Source: Flavobacteriaceae bacterium
Lineage (GTDB): Bacteria; Bacteroidota; Bacteroidia; Flavobacteriales; Flavobacteriaceae
Direction of reading: 5' to 3'
NCBI GenBank assembly: GCA_016649715.1
Contig: JAENXC010000027.1
Span: 1-37,839, forward strand
DNA: 37,839 nucleotides
Of this stretch, positions 1 to 7,466 are shown piece by piece (the stretch's first letter is position 1; each line of letters opens with the position of its first letter). Made by a program: the position numbers and the translations under genes. Under the pieces are notes generated by a model, which did not search any database, was not told the DNA's origin, and saw only the letters and a list, made by a program, of their open reading frames with translations.

Positions 1-137
1 ACAAAACGAACCGAGACAACTGGCACAAAACGAACCGTTATAGGTCCGGCTAAACAGCTGAAAGTGGCACAAATTGAACCGAAATGCCTGGCACTAACCG
101 ACCGAAATCACTGGCACCATTTGATCCGAGTTATCCA
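1..137. mobile_element. Terminal region of an IS21-family insertion sequence
   Basis: The first 130 bases carry a motif of the form TGGCACAAAACGAACCG several times: a partial copy at 1-13 and variants at 20-37, 64-81, 88-104 and 111-128. Clusters of such transposase-binding repeats near the tips are typical of IS21 elements, and this wording is common in Bacteroidota IS21 ends. Read from the minus strand the tip would start TGGATAACTCGG, matching the TG...CA termini of the family, so I place the edge at about 137. The transposase (istA) and helper (istB) genes would lie to the left, outside the window. The element interrupts the gene to its right. The exact boundary and target duplication are inferred. 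Confidence 0.72.
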
Positions 138-468
138 CTTGTAGCCAATATTCCTTTATTTCTTTATCAAGTGGCCGAGAATGGTACTTCTTCCTTCCTC
201 TGGGGTTGGGTTCAAAGCCGAGTACAATTTTTACATTCTTTAGTTTTTGGTAATCGTTATTTCCGAAAATATCTATTAGATAAGATAGAGAGGTGAAGCC
301 AGTTATTATTGTAAAAAAAGATGAAGAATTTAAATCTTCGAGAACTATAGTTTCAACGCTCCTATTATTTTCTTTTATATTTAATGGAAAATCTCTATTG
401 TGAGGCCAGATTTGTAAAGGCTTGAGTTCTTTATCGAAGTCAAATAGAAGTTGATTGACATCTGGCAT
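138..468 (-). pseudogene. Truncated helicase/PLD-like protein, N-terminal part only
   Basis: This reading frame runs from the ATG at 468 leftward, but only about 110 codons are native. From residue 111 on (VDNSDQMVPV...) the frame reads through the IS21 tip and stops at 94. The native part has a beta-strand/helix pattern (FFTIITGFTSLSYLIDIFG, then VKIVLGFEPNPRGRKK) that resembles the N-terminal phospholipase-D-like module of SNF2-type helicases in defence loci; I make this link from memory of the family and it is tentative. It lies 14 bp after the PD-(D/E)XK gene and is the last gene of the leftward operon. Loss of the rest of the protein could disable the system. Confidence 0.5.
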
Positions 469-482
469 TTTTAAATATTTTA

Positions 483-1514
483 TTAATAAAGGTTGATTTC
501 CTTCTCAATCATCTTAAACTCATCCTTCACAGCATCTCCCATATAAAAATCTAAAAGATCTTTCTTAGTTAGGGTTCCAGTTTGTAAAAACTGAGTCAAA
601 TATTTTTGGTTAAAGTCCATCAACAGCATTGACTTTTCTATCTGCTTTAAGATCTCTCGGTTGGTGTCAATGTTCCGTTCCACCAAAGTTTTAATGGCTT
701 TTATTTCGTGGATGTCTTTTATGATACGGGTAACAAGTACACTTAAAACATCTTTATCCAATTCAACATTTCTGGCATTAAGTGCTATATCGCGTGCCAA
801 CATATAAGCAATAACCAAATTGGTATAATCTCCTTTTTGTGAATCTATAATAGCTATAAACCCAATCTCAGGGATATAACCCACATTCTCGCAAAACTTT
901 AAAATAGAATTATCCACAAATGAAATGTCAAAAACAATCAAGCTTACTTTACTATTCCTATTGGCATCTGCCTCTATCAGCTGGCTCCAAGCCGTATCTG
1001 TTTTTCTGACAAACAAATCCTTGCCCTCAATTGGGCCAAGTTTTACGCTTTTATCAAACTTGCATTCTATGGTTATTTTTAAATCAGGATTGCCATTTAC
1101 CTCACAAATAATATCCCCTGTTTTATTTCGTACCAAAGCACCAGCAGCATTTCCAGTTAACAATGCTCTATCTGTCATCCGCTTACTTTGAAAATACTCA
1201 TTCAAAAACTCGGCAATATCATCTTCTGCTAAGGAACCTTTTATGGTGGATTTATAAAACAACTCCTTCTTCATTTCAAAGATCATTTTCAGGCTTTCCA
1301 ACTCTGTGCCCAACTCATTGGATGTTTTTGAAAGGAAAGATGAAATACGGTCTTCCATCAATGCTAAAACACCGATGTAAATTGCTCTAAGCAGTTTATC
1401 GTCTCTTTCACCTGCAGAAAGATTATTAAAGTAATTGAAAACAATTTGATTCTCCATTTCAAATTCTTTGATTTCAATTCTTTTGAGTTGTTGGTTTATT
1501 TTTATTGTTGCCAT
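483..1514 (-). CDS. PD-(D/E)XK nuclease-like protein of a defence operon
   Basis: This is a 343-residue soluble protein I cannot assign to a named family. The N-terminal 100 residues are helical. The middle holds a pattern fitting a PD-(D/E)XK nuclease core: acidic residues near E98-E102, D133 in a strand-like TGDIICEV, and E150-C-K152 in ITIECKFD, followed by strands SLIVFDISF and IGFIAIID. The C-terminal 90 residues look helical. It starts 2 bp after the stop of the RloC-like ATPase gene and is certainly co-transcribed with it. The pairing suggests an effector or partner nuclease for that ATPase. The fold assignment rests on motif spacing only; a non-catalytic partner with the same fold is possible. 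Confidence 0.55.
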   Translation of the reverse strand: MATIKINQQLKRIEIKEFEMENQIVFNYFNNLSAGERDDKLLRAIYIGVLALMEDRISSFLSKTSNELGTELESLKMIFEMKKELFYKSTIKGSLAEDDIAEFLNEYFQSKRMTDRALLTGNAAGALVRNKTGDIICEVNGNPDLKITIECKFDKSVKLGPIEGKDLFVRKTDTAWSQLIEADANRNSKVSLIVFDISFVDNSILKFCENVGYIPEIGFIAIIDSQKGDYTNLVIAYMLARDIALNARNVELDKDVLSVLVTRIIKDIHEIKAIKTLVERNIDTNREILKQIEKSMLLMDFNQKYLTQFLQTGTLTKKDLLDFYMGDAVKDEFKMIEKEINLY

Positions 1515-1516
1515 CT

Positions 1517-3826
1517 TTAAATATTAATTGCATTTTCCAGAGCTTCAAAATGAAGTTTGTCTTTTTTCTTTATATGTTTAATTAATTCACTACAAGCAAC
1601 TGGAATATCTGCCACATATTCACTTTGTTTGCCAATTCTATCTATGTTGTCTAAATGACTAAAATAATGAAATGGCTTACAAATTCTCTTGGAAATTTCA
1701 GGTGAAAAAATCTTGTCCGCTCTTCTATCTACATTTTGATCACTTGGATATTTAGTTAATGTGTACATTTCCAAAAACCTTCTTAATGTATTTGGTATTA
1801 GAAGTAGCTTGTCTGATTTTAAAGGTTTTTTTAGTTTGTTAAATTCGTAGATTTCTTTAAATAAATAATGATACTCAGACTTGTACTTGTCTAAAATGGC
1901 AGGTAATTCCTTGATTATGGTAGTATTGTCTGTAAAACTCCTTTCAATATAATATTTTGACTCTTTGCTAGGCTTCTCCATTGGTAATTCTCTTAATAAA
2001 TTGAAAAATTCGAAGTTGTGAGTTGAAAAAAATAATTGAAGACATTTCAGTTTCCACTCCCCCCCTGGATTGTCATTGGAAAAGAGCATTTCTTTTAAAA
2101 TCGAGTTTATTTGAAAAATGTGATTCCCATCTAAACTTGAGATCGGGTCGTCAATAAAAACGATATAATCTTTAAAAATACTTTTAGACTCTAACGATTT
2201 TATGGTAACTAAAAAATGTGAAAATGCTATTGCAGTTTTTTCGCCCTCACTCAAATTTGATGCATTCTCACCGCCTCTAAGGAGTAAAAACTTTTTGGAT
2301 CTTGGCTCTAATATTATTTCTATGTCATTTCGATTTAAAAAGCTTTGAATAAAGTATGTGTATCTTAAAGCACCTTCAGCATCACTAACCTTTTTTGATT
2401 CATAAAAGTGAATTTGCTTTTCATAATCACTAACTTGGGTATTTAGTTTCTCAATTTGTTCAATTGCAGAATTGTATTTCTTTTCCTTATCAAGATATTT
2501 TTCTCTCCTTAAAAATGAAGAAATTAAATGGTTTTTGTAGATATTTCGTTCATTTTCAATACGGTGTTTGAAACCCTTTGAAAAATCATTATTGCTTCTA
2601 ATTATATTGTTTAGCTGTTCTATTTTATAAGTTATTAGCGAGAAATCAAATTCCTTTATTTGGTCAATTTTAGCGTGTAAAGATTTGTTCAGCTTTAACT
2701 CTAGTTTTGTTGCAAGAGTTTTTAAGTGCTTTTTGTAGAATGTAAAAATTTTATCAAGTTCTTTTTTTAAACTTAAATATTCATCAATGTATCCCAGATT
2801 TAGGTCATTGCTACTTGAAGGAAAATTAATTTGCTTTAAATTATTTTCTTCATCACTGAGTTCTGTTTTTAGATTGTTAATACCCTCTTTTATAGTTGAG
2901 GCTTCACTATTGAAAAATTCAGTTAAATATTGAAACCTATCGGGTTTAATTTCATTATCACAAAACAGACATTTATCACCTTTTGAATGTAGCTCTTTGC
3001 CCTTTTTTACCCAACTATATATTTCTGAATTACTATCTAATATTTTATCTAATTGATTTTTATCAGGAATTTTCACCAATAAAGCATTTACCGATTTAAT
3101 GATTTTTTCATAGGTAGAGTCGAAATAAACCTCATCGAGAACCTCTTTAGGCTCTTTTGATAAAACTATAGCTTTAAGTTGTGCTAGTTTCTTTTTGTCT
3201 GTTATGATAAATTCAGATAAATTATGTTTTACTTTAGATATAATAGGTTTTAGGTTTGCTTTGGTAAAATCAATTTCGCTTCCAAAATGATCAATTTTAA
3301 TCTCTTTTGCGAAATGAGTAAACTTGCCTGATGTTGCTCTATCATAAATTTCGAAATCATCAAGAGTTTTTAGGTATGGGCTTTTCTTACCTACAATAAC
3401 TTCAGTACCATTTATTAAGTCAATTTTGTTTTTATGCTCTAAAATTTTCTCTGTGTATTTTGCATTATCACCAACTTCAAATAAAATTGTTTTGGACTCA
3501 GAAATTTCATCTTTATGAATACTGAAGTTAAGATTGTCTTTTACATAATCAGAGTTAAAAACAAGAATTTCAAAAGGAAAGTTTTGTAAGGTTGTAGAAT
3601 CAAAATCACCAGCAGATGTATTTACTTTGAAAAAACTCTTGTTATAACTGTCGTGAATTTTTTTATCACGTAATGAACTGAATATTCGAGATACAGTTGT
3701 TTTTCCAGAATAATTCCAACCATAAAATAAGTTCTTATGTTTGAAATTTTTTAATCCTGTAACAGAACTCCAAGAAAAGTTCTTGTACACACCAAAATCC
3801 CTAATATTTTCAATTCTATTTATCAT
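1517..3826 (-). CDS. RloC-like AAA_13 ABC ATPase with zinc hook, candidate anticodon nuclease
   Basis: This 769-residue protein has a split ABC ATPase of the PrrC/RloC (AAA_13) type: P-loop GWNYSGKT at 36-43, signature NLSEGEK at 524-530, Walker B YIVFIDD at 554-560, and an H-loop histidine at 603. Between the two halves is a long coiled-coil region with a CLFC motif (C286, C289), as in the zinc hook of RloC. After the ATPase, R682-x3-E686 and a histidine 34 residues on (H720, or H724) match the order and spacing of the R-E-H anticodon-nuclease triad of PrrC and RloC. The length also fits RloC. RloC is known to cut out the wobble nucleotide of a tRNA in response to DNA damage. Similar RRxLE...H patterns occur across AAA_13 proteins, so the nuclease role is not proven. 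The 5' end overlaps the 73-residue gene by 11 bp. Confidence 0.72.
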   Translation of the reverse strand: MINRIENIRDFGVYKNFSWSSVTGLKNFKHKNLFYGWNYSGKTTVSRIFSSLRDKKIHDSYNKSFFKVNTSAGDFDSTTLQNFPFEILVFNSDYVKDNLNFSIHKDEISESKTILFEVGDNAKYTEKILEHKNKIDLINGTEVIVGKKSPYLKTLDDFEIYDRATSGKFTHFAKEIKIDHFGSEIDFTKANLKPIISKVKHNLSEFIITDKKKLAQLKAIVLSKEPKEVLDEVYFDSTYEKIIKSVNALLVKIPDKNQLDKILDSNSEIYSWVKKGKELHSKGDKCLFCDNEIKPDRFQYLTEFFNSEASTIKEGINNLKTELSDEENNLKQINFPSSSNDLNLGYIDEYLSLKKELDKIFTFYKKHLKTLATKLELKLNKSLHAKIDQIKEFDFSLITYKIEQLNNIIRSNNDFSKGFKHRIENERNIYKNHLISSFLRREKYLDKEKKYNSAIEQIEKLNTQVSDYEKQIHFYESKKVSDAEGALRYTYFIQSFLNRNDIEIILEPRSKKFLLLRGGENASNLSEGEKTAIAFSHFLVTIKSLESKSIFKDYIVFIDDPISSLDGNHIFQINSILKEMLFSNDNPGGEWKLKCLQLFFSTHNFEFFNLLRELPMEKPSKESKYYIERSFTDNTTIIKELPAILDKYKSEYHYLFKEIYEFNKLKKPLKSDKLLLIPNTLRRFLEMYTLTKYPSDQNVDRRADKIFSPEISKRICKPFHYFSHLDNIDRIGKQSEYVADIPVACSELIKHIKKKDKLHFEALENAINI

Positions 3827-4037
3827 AAAGGTTCTTCACATAACGATTAATGTAGCTATTCAATCCACTTCCACACTGTGCAAGTCGTTTCAAATTCTCT
3901 ACGTGATTTTGTCCAGCTTTTCGATAACTATATCTATATGTTCTAGCTATTCCAGAAAATTTCACAATAATATAATCAGAACCTATTTCATAGGCTGAAA
4001 CACCTGAATCACCACCTGAATTTCTATATCTTTCCAT
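3816..4037 (-). CDS. Small KTSC-like protein
   Basis: This 73-residue protein contains YEIGSDYIIVKF, then a YRY triplet (RTYRYSY), then a conserved-looking tail GSGLNSYINRYVKN. Strand-strand-YxY followed by a helical end is the layout of KTSC domains, and the two genes before it carry clear KTSC domains. I have seen single-domain proteins of this type in many bacteria with no known function. It starts 2 bp after the stop of the free KTSC gene and overlaps the ATPase start by 11 bp, so translation is probably coupled. The KTSC link is by pattern, less certain than for its neighbours. Confidence 0.6.
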   Translation of the reverse strand: MERYRNSGGDSGVSAYEIGSDYIIVKFSGIARTYRYSYRKAGQNHVENLKRLAQCGSGLNSYINRYVKNLYDK

Positions 4038-4039
4038 AA

Positions 4040-4294
4040 CTACATTTTTTCATACTCATAGTCATTCCTGATATTTGCCGAAAAATAAACTCCGTGTGAA
4101 TCTGCATTCATCAATTCCTCAAATACATCTTCAGGAACATGAAAATATTGATAAATACCTCCGTGTTTAAACTCTACTTCAAGAATTTCATTTGCTGCAT
4201 CATATCCTATTGATGCCAGATTTGAGGATTCTACTGATTGTCTTTTCATAGTATTACTTGTTTGTGCTATAATTATATTTCTCTTTGATTTCAT
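4040..4294 (-). CDS. KTSC domain protein
   Basis: This 84-residue protein is almost entirely one KTSC domain: ESSNLASIGYD, ILEVEFKHGGIYQYF with the central YxY (YQY), then HVPEDVFEELM and a C-terminal helix. KTSC is named after the C-terminal domain of some lysyl-tRNA synthetases and has been proposed, not shown, to bind RNA. It is clearly a paralogue of the last 65 residues of the upstream 617-residue protein (SSNxAS.GYD, YQYF.VPE and ELM shared in the same order). Its start lies 41 bp inside that gene, so it may have arisen by duplication of the domain and be translationally coupled. Confidence 0.78.
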   Translation of the reverse strand: MKSKRNIIIAQTSNTMKRQSVESSNLASIGYDAANEILEVEFKHGGIYQYFHVPEDVFEELMNADSHGVYFSANIRNDYEYEKM

Positions 4295-6107
4295 TCATAA
4301 AATAAGCTCCTGGAGAAGGGGAACTCATCAACTCCTGATACGTCTTTTCCGGCACATCAAAATACTGATAAACAGCCCCGTGATGAAATTCTATTTCTAA
4401 TACTTTCTTTTCCAAATCATAGCCTACTGAGGCAATATTCGAAGAAACTACTGGAATGCGTTTTGTTTTTCCTGTTTTACCTTTTTCTAAAAATGATAGC
4501 AATTGCTTTCCAAGAGCAGTGCTAAGATATTGCTGGTCTCTACTCGTGGGTGTATTAGGAAGCGTGAGTTGAAGCCAACCTGCATCTATTAATGGCTTGA
4601 GATGGTTTCTAAAATTTTTGGTGTTATTGTATAGCCCAATTTTATTGAAAATTGCCTCTCTTGATTTTGGCTCTATACAATATTGGAGCAACTGTTTGGC
4701 TTTAGGTGTAATGCTGTTTCTAATTGCTTCTTGGTCTCTGTCTCCAATTTTAGAAACAGAGAGCCTAAGATAAGGATTTATATCACTTAAGTTTTTGAAT
4801 TCAAGCGCTTTATATTCGTCTCTTCTCAGTTCCTCTTGCAAGCCTAAGATGGAATTCGTGAGCGGGTGTACGGATAGGATACACAAAAAGTAAGCATTGT
4901 TTTCATCTGTTTCAAAAATGGGCGGAGGTGAACCATTTTCAGCTAAACTTTTGTGAATAATAGGCAATCCCGTTCCTCTGCCTTCTGTAAGTTTTAATTC
5001 CTTTAAAAATCCACCTATTTTACGATTTCTATAATCCCGTGCTACTACTCTTTGCTTATTGAGCATGGCCTGATTAATAGGTGGCAAAGGACCAGGAAAA
5101 CTTAAGATTTCAATTTTATCTTTATGGATTTGAATCTCAACAGGATTTGCTCGTTCATAACTTTTATGATAAACGGCATTAACCACCGCTTCTTCAATGG
5201 CCTGAAAAGGATAGTTGAAGAAGCGTATGGATTCAGCTTGCAAAGCAGATTTTACAACCAATTCTTCAACAATATTTGATTTAAAATACTGCAATACCTC
5301 CCTAATCTGCTGAATAATAGAGCCGTAAAATATTTTTTCGGTATAATCTTTCCCAACTTGATTTTTATGAATCACCAAATCAACAGTCGCTCCGGAAAAA
5401 TATTTTTCAGGTTGTTCATTAAACAGGAGCAAACCAGCATTTGTAGGTCGTAATAGTTCGTCAGAACCTTTAGCTATCATTAGATGTCTGCACAATTCAG
5501 AAAATGGAATTTTTGTACTATCTTCATACAAGGAACTCATCACTTCTTTTAAGTAGTTTTGGATCAAGCGCAAATTCAGATCATCTAAGGTAGTGGTTTG
5601 GTTTATTCGGTCATCAAATGGGATGCGTGCCGTGAGTTCAATGAGTCTTCTTTCATCATCAGAACCATCTTTTACTTTTATCGTTTTTGAGCCGCGTTTG
5701 ATGTACATTGCTCTTTCAGCTTTTTTTTCACTTAAACTAATGGGAGCTTTGTAGGGGCGGTTATCTCCAGCGGGAGCAAAAACAACCAAAATATGCCTCT
5801 CATTCATTAAATAAGGTTGAAAAACAGGAGTATAAGTTGGACTTAATTTATGAGACAGTTCAATAAGTTTTTTCTGGATGGCATCCAATTCTTGAACCTG
5901 TAAACCAATAGGTGGCAACTTGGCTTTCCCATTTTCTTCTTCTATTCCAATAATGACATAACCTCCATCCCAATTGTTGATATCATTAGCGTATGCGCAT
6001 AAAGAGTGAATTATATCCTCAGGATTCCATCCTTTTTTTAACTCAATACGATCCCATTCAACGGTATTGCCGTGCAGTAGTTCTTCTATGTTTATGGGTA
6101 ATGACAT
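4254..6107 (-). CDS. Schlafen/AlbA_2-type ATP-binding protein with C-terminal KTSC domain
   Basis: This is a 617-residue protein. Residues about 15-150 form an AlbA_2 (Schlafen-type) domain: VEWDRIELKKGW, then GGYVIIGIEEENGK. Residues about 300-410 resemble the RecG-like C-terminal ATP-binding module: AIEEAVVNAVYHKSY (the N-box), IEILSFPGPLPP, and GRGTGLPIIHKSL (glycine-rich lid). A winged-helix-like part follows, and residues about 545-610 are a KTSC domain (GAVYQYFDVPE). AlbA_2/HATPase proteins are widespread regulators or nucleic-acid-binding proteins, and several occur in phage defence. It is the first gene of the leftward operon, suggesting a sensor or regulator role; that role is inferred. 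A TATATTTG element 128 bp upstream, inside a repeat, could drive it. Confidence 0.75.
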   Translation of the reverse strand: MSLPINIEELLHGNTVEWDRIELKKGWNPEDIIHSLCAYANDINNWDGGYVIIGIEEENGKAKLPPIGLQVQELDAIQKKLIELSHKLSPTYTPVFQPYLMNERHILVVFAPAGDNRPYKAPISLSEKKAERAMYIKRGSKTIKVKDGSDDERRLIELTARIPFDDRINQTTTLDDLNLRLIQNYLKEVMSSLYEDSTKIPFSELCRHLMIAKGSDELLRPTNAGLLLFNEQPEKYFSGATVDLVIHKNQVGKDYTEKIFYGSIIQQIREVLQYFKSNIVEELVVKSALQAESIRFFNYPFQAIEEAVVNAVYHKSYERANPVEIQIHKDKIEILSFPGPLPPINQAMLNKQRVVARDYRNRKIGGFLKELKLTEGRGTGLPIIHKSLAENGSPPPIFETDENNAYFLCILSVHPLTNSILGLQEELRRDEYKALEFKNLSDINPYLRLSVSKIGDRDQEAIRNSITPKAKQLLQYCIEPKSREAIFNKIGLYNNTKNFRNHLKPLIDAGWLQLTLPNTPTSRDQQYLSTALGKQLLSFLEKGKTGKTKRIPVVSSNIASVGYDLEKKVLEIEFHHGAVYQYFDVPEKTYQELMSSPSPGAYFMNEIKEKYNYSTNK

Positions 6108-6370
6108 AGTAATATTTCTTATTTACTCTTTTCTTAAATAAGATTGTTTTTATTAATATTTCAAATATAAATAAATCTTAGGCATAACTTTTACGGAAAA
6201 CCGTAACAGCAAGCATTTTAACCGGGGAGAATACCAAATATAAAGTTTTTTGTTAAAAAGAACCGCTATCTATTTCATTTTTAGAAGATACCGAAAAAAC
6301 AAAGCCTTTCAAAGCGGCTTATATGTATTCGGTTTTTAAAAATTATGGGGTTGTGCAATGGGTAATGTTG
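6108..6370. other. Intergenic region with hairpins before the defence operon
   Basis: This region holds the first copy of a 53-bp repeat (6191-6243) and a nested inverted repeat: ACCGAA at 6290-6295 pairs with TTCGGT at 6328-6333, enclosing AAGCC (6302-6306) with GGCTT (6316-6320), followed by TTTTT. This could act as a rightward terminator. A second small hairpin (GGTAA / TTACC, 6361-6375) overlaps the stop codon of the HNH gene. A frame open from 6257 to about 6440 on the plus strand is discussed in the findings. Confidence 0.45.
6191..6243. repeat. 53-bp repeat, copy 1, with hairpin and leftward promoter element
   Basis: This copy matches 7345-7397 at 48 of 53 positions by my count, in the same orientation. 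It begins with a perfect hairpin (TTACGG-AAAA-CCGTAA, 6191-6206) and contains GGGGAGAATACCAAATATAA. The last part reads TATATTTG on the minus strand (6235-6242), an exact Bacteroidota -7 element pointing at the 617-residue gene. The -33 side is weak. Confidence 0.75.
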
Positions 6371-7147
6371 TTACCTGCTGGCTTTATTATTATGTTCATC
6401 ATATTTTTTTTCAATTTCCGTTTTTGTTCTATAATCTAATGGAATCGGTAAATATGTTGGGTATTTGTAAAGTCCAATGTCAAATGAGTGAGTTCTCTCG
6501 TCAGTGTAATTTTTCCAACCACTAATTTCAGTCAGATGATTAATTTCAGTACCATTGTCAATATTTAAGACATAACCAAAAGGTGGAAAAGTCAATTCGC
6601 AAACAATTCCGTGAGTGTTGGTTGCAGTCCAACTCAAATTTCTAATCTGTCCCTCATTATTCAAATAATGATATATTTTGTATTTGTCCGAAAGAGTTTT
6701 TAATTCAGGGTTTTTTACAAAATCAAGTAGTTCATTATATTCTTCTGTAAACCAAGGTTCATTCATAGCGATAAACATTGATACTATTTGTTTTAAAATT
6801 CTAAAAGGATTTTGATTCATTGCTGTAAACTGAACATACTTAAAATCAAATTTCAAGTTTAAATCCATTCCGATATTTGCCCATTTTGAAAATGAACGAA
6901 CATAATGTTTATTTAAAAATCCATTACAAGTTTCGCACAAAGTAAAATATCCAATTCCGCCTTGATTAACATTTCCTTTTGGCTTGTGCTCAATGAAATT
7001 CGGGCTTTTTGCAAACTCATCAAATGGAATAGAATAGTAGCGAGTATTTTTATTGAAAGCAACTCTTGGTGGAATATGTTCAAAAGTCAGTTTTTGTTCT
7101 TTCTTACAAATTCGGCAAATACCAATTTCTGTTTTCTTTCTACTCAT
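6371..7147 (-). CDS. HNH-type nuclease-like protein with zinc-binding cysteines
   Basis: This is a 258-residue protein. The N-terminus has CRICKKEQKLTFEHIPPR and then LCETCNGFLNKHY: two CxxC pairs around an EHIPP motif, the signature of a diverged HNH/endonuclease-VII-like zinc fold. The remaining 170 residues have no motif I recognise. It is a single leftward gene lying between two direct copies of a 53-bp repeat, and short inverted words (GTTACCTGC) occur at both ends of the gene, so it looks like a separately moved cassette. A stand-alone HNH gene in a defence island is probably a nuclease, but substrate and partner are unknown. Confidence 0.62.
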   Translation of the reverse strand: MSRKKTEIGICRICKKEQKLTFEHIPPRVAFNKNTRYYSIPFDEFAKSPNFIEHKPKGNVNQGGIGYFTLCETCNGFLNKHYVRSFSKWANIGMDLNLKFDFKYVQFTAMNQNPFRILKQIVSMFIAMNEPWFTEEYNELLDFVKNPELKTLSDKYKIYHYLNNEGQIRNLSWTATNTHGIVCELTFPPFGYVLNIDNGTEINHLTEISGWKNYTDERTHSFDIGLYKYPTYLPIPLDYRTKTEIEKKYDEHNNKASR

Positions 7148-7344
7148 TTTTTTTCAGCTTGCAGGTAACTTGTTTATATCGGCTACATTAGTTTCTTTAT
7201 CCTCCCCTTTTGGGTGCTATGCACAAATTTTAATAAATAAAATACCTCTATTTTCTTCGAAAGTTTGGCATCTTACAATTCGCAATTTAAAAGATTATTG
7301 TAATTTTTGAACTTTCAAATATAAAACAAACTCAAACCCACCCA

Positions 7345-7397
7345 TTACGGAAAACCATAACTGCCTGCATTTTAATCGGGGAGAATACCAAATATAA
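7345..7397. repeat. 53-bp repeat, copy 2
   Basis: This copy differs from 6191-6243 at five positions, one of which weakens the terminal hairpin (TTACGG-AAAA-CCATAA). Together the two copies bracket the HNH gene as direct repeats about 1.15 kb apart. A third, degenerate relative lies at 20025-20064. Confidence 0.75.
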
Positions 7398-7418
7398 CTG
7401 TTTCTGCATCAGGACAAT
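7389..7418 (-). promoter_or_regulatory. Candidate leftward promoter inside repeat copy 2
   Basis: On the minus strand ATTG (7415-7418), an 18-bp spacer and an exact TATATTTG (7389-7396) match the Bacteroidota primary-sigma consensus TTTG-N19-TAnnTTTG with one change at -33. It would transcribe the HNH gene. Confidence 0.4.
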
Positions 7419-7466
7419 TTCGTGTCTGTCAATTAAAAGTTAGCCATTTAGAAGTTACCATTTAAC

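Larger units (their letters stand above)
7148..7466. other. Intergenic region upstream of the HNH gene
   Basis: No gene is visible. The region holds a word inverted relative to the 3' end of the HNH gene (GCAGGTAAC near 7161-7169), a lone leftward TATATTTG (plus-strand 7316-7323), and the second 53-bp repeat at 7345-7397. The HNH transcript would have a leader of roughly 160-240 nt depending on which -7 element is used. Confidence 0.4.
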
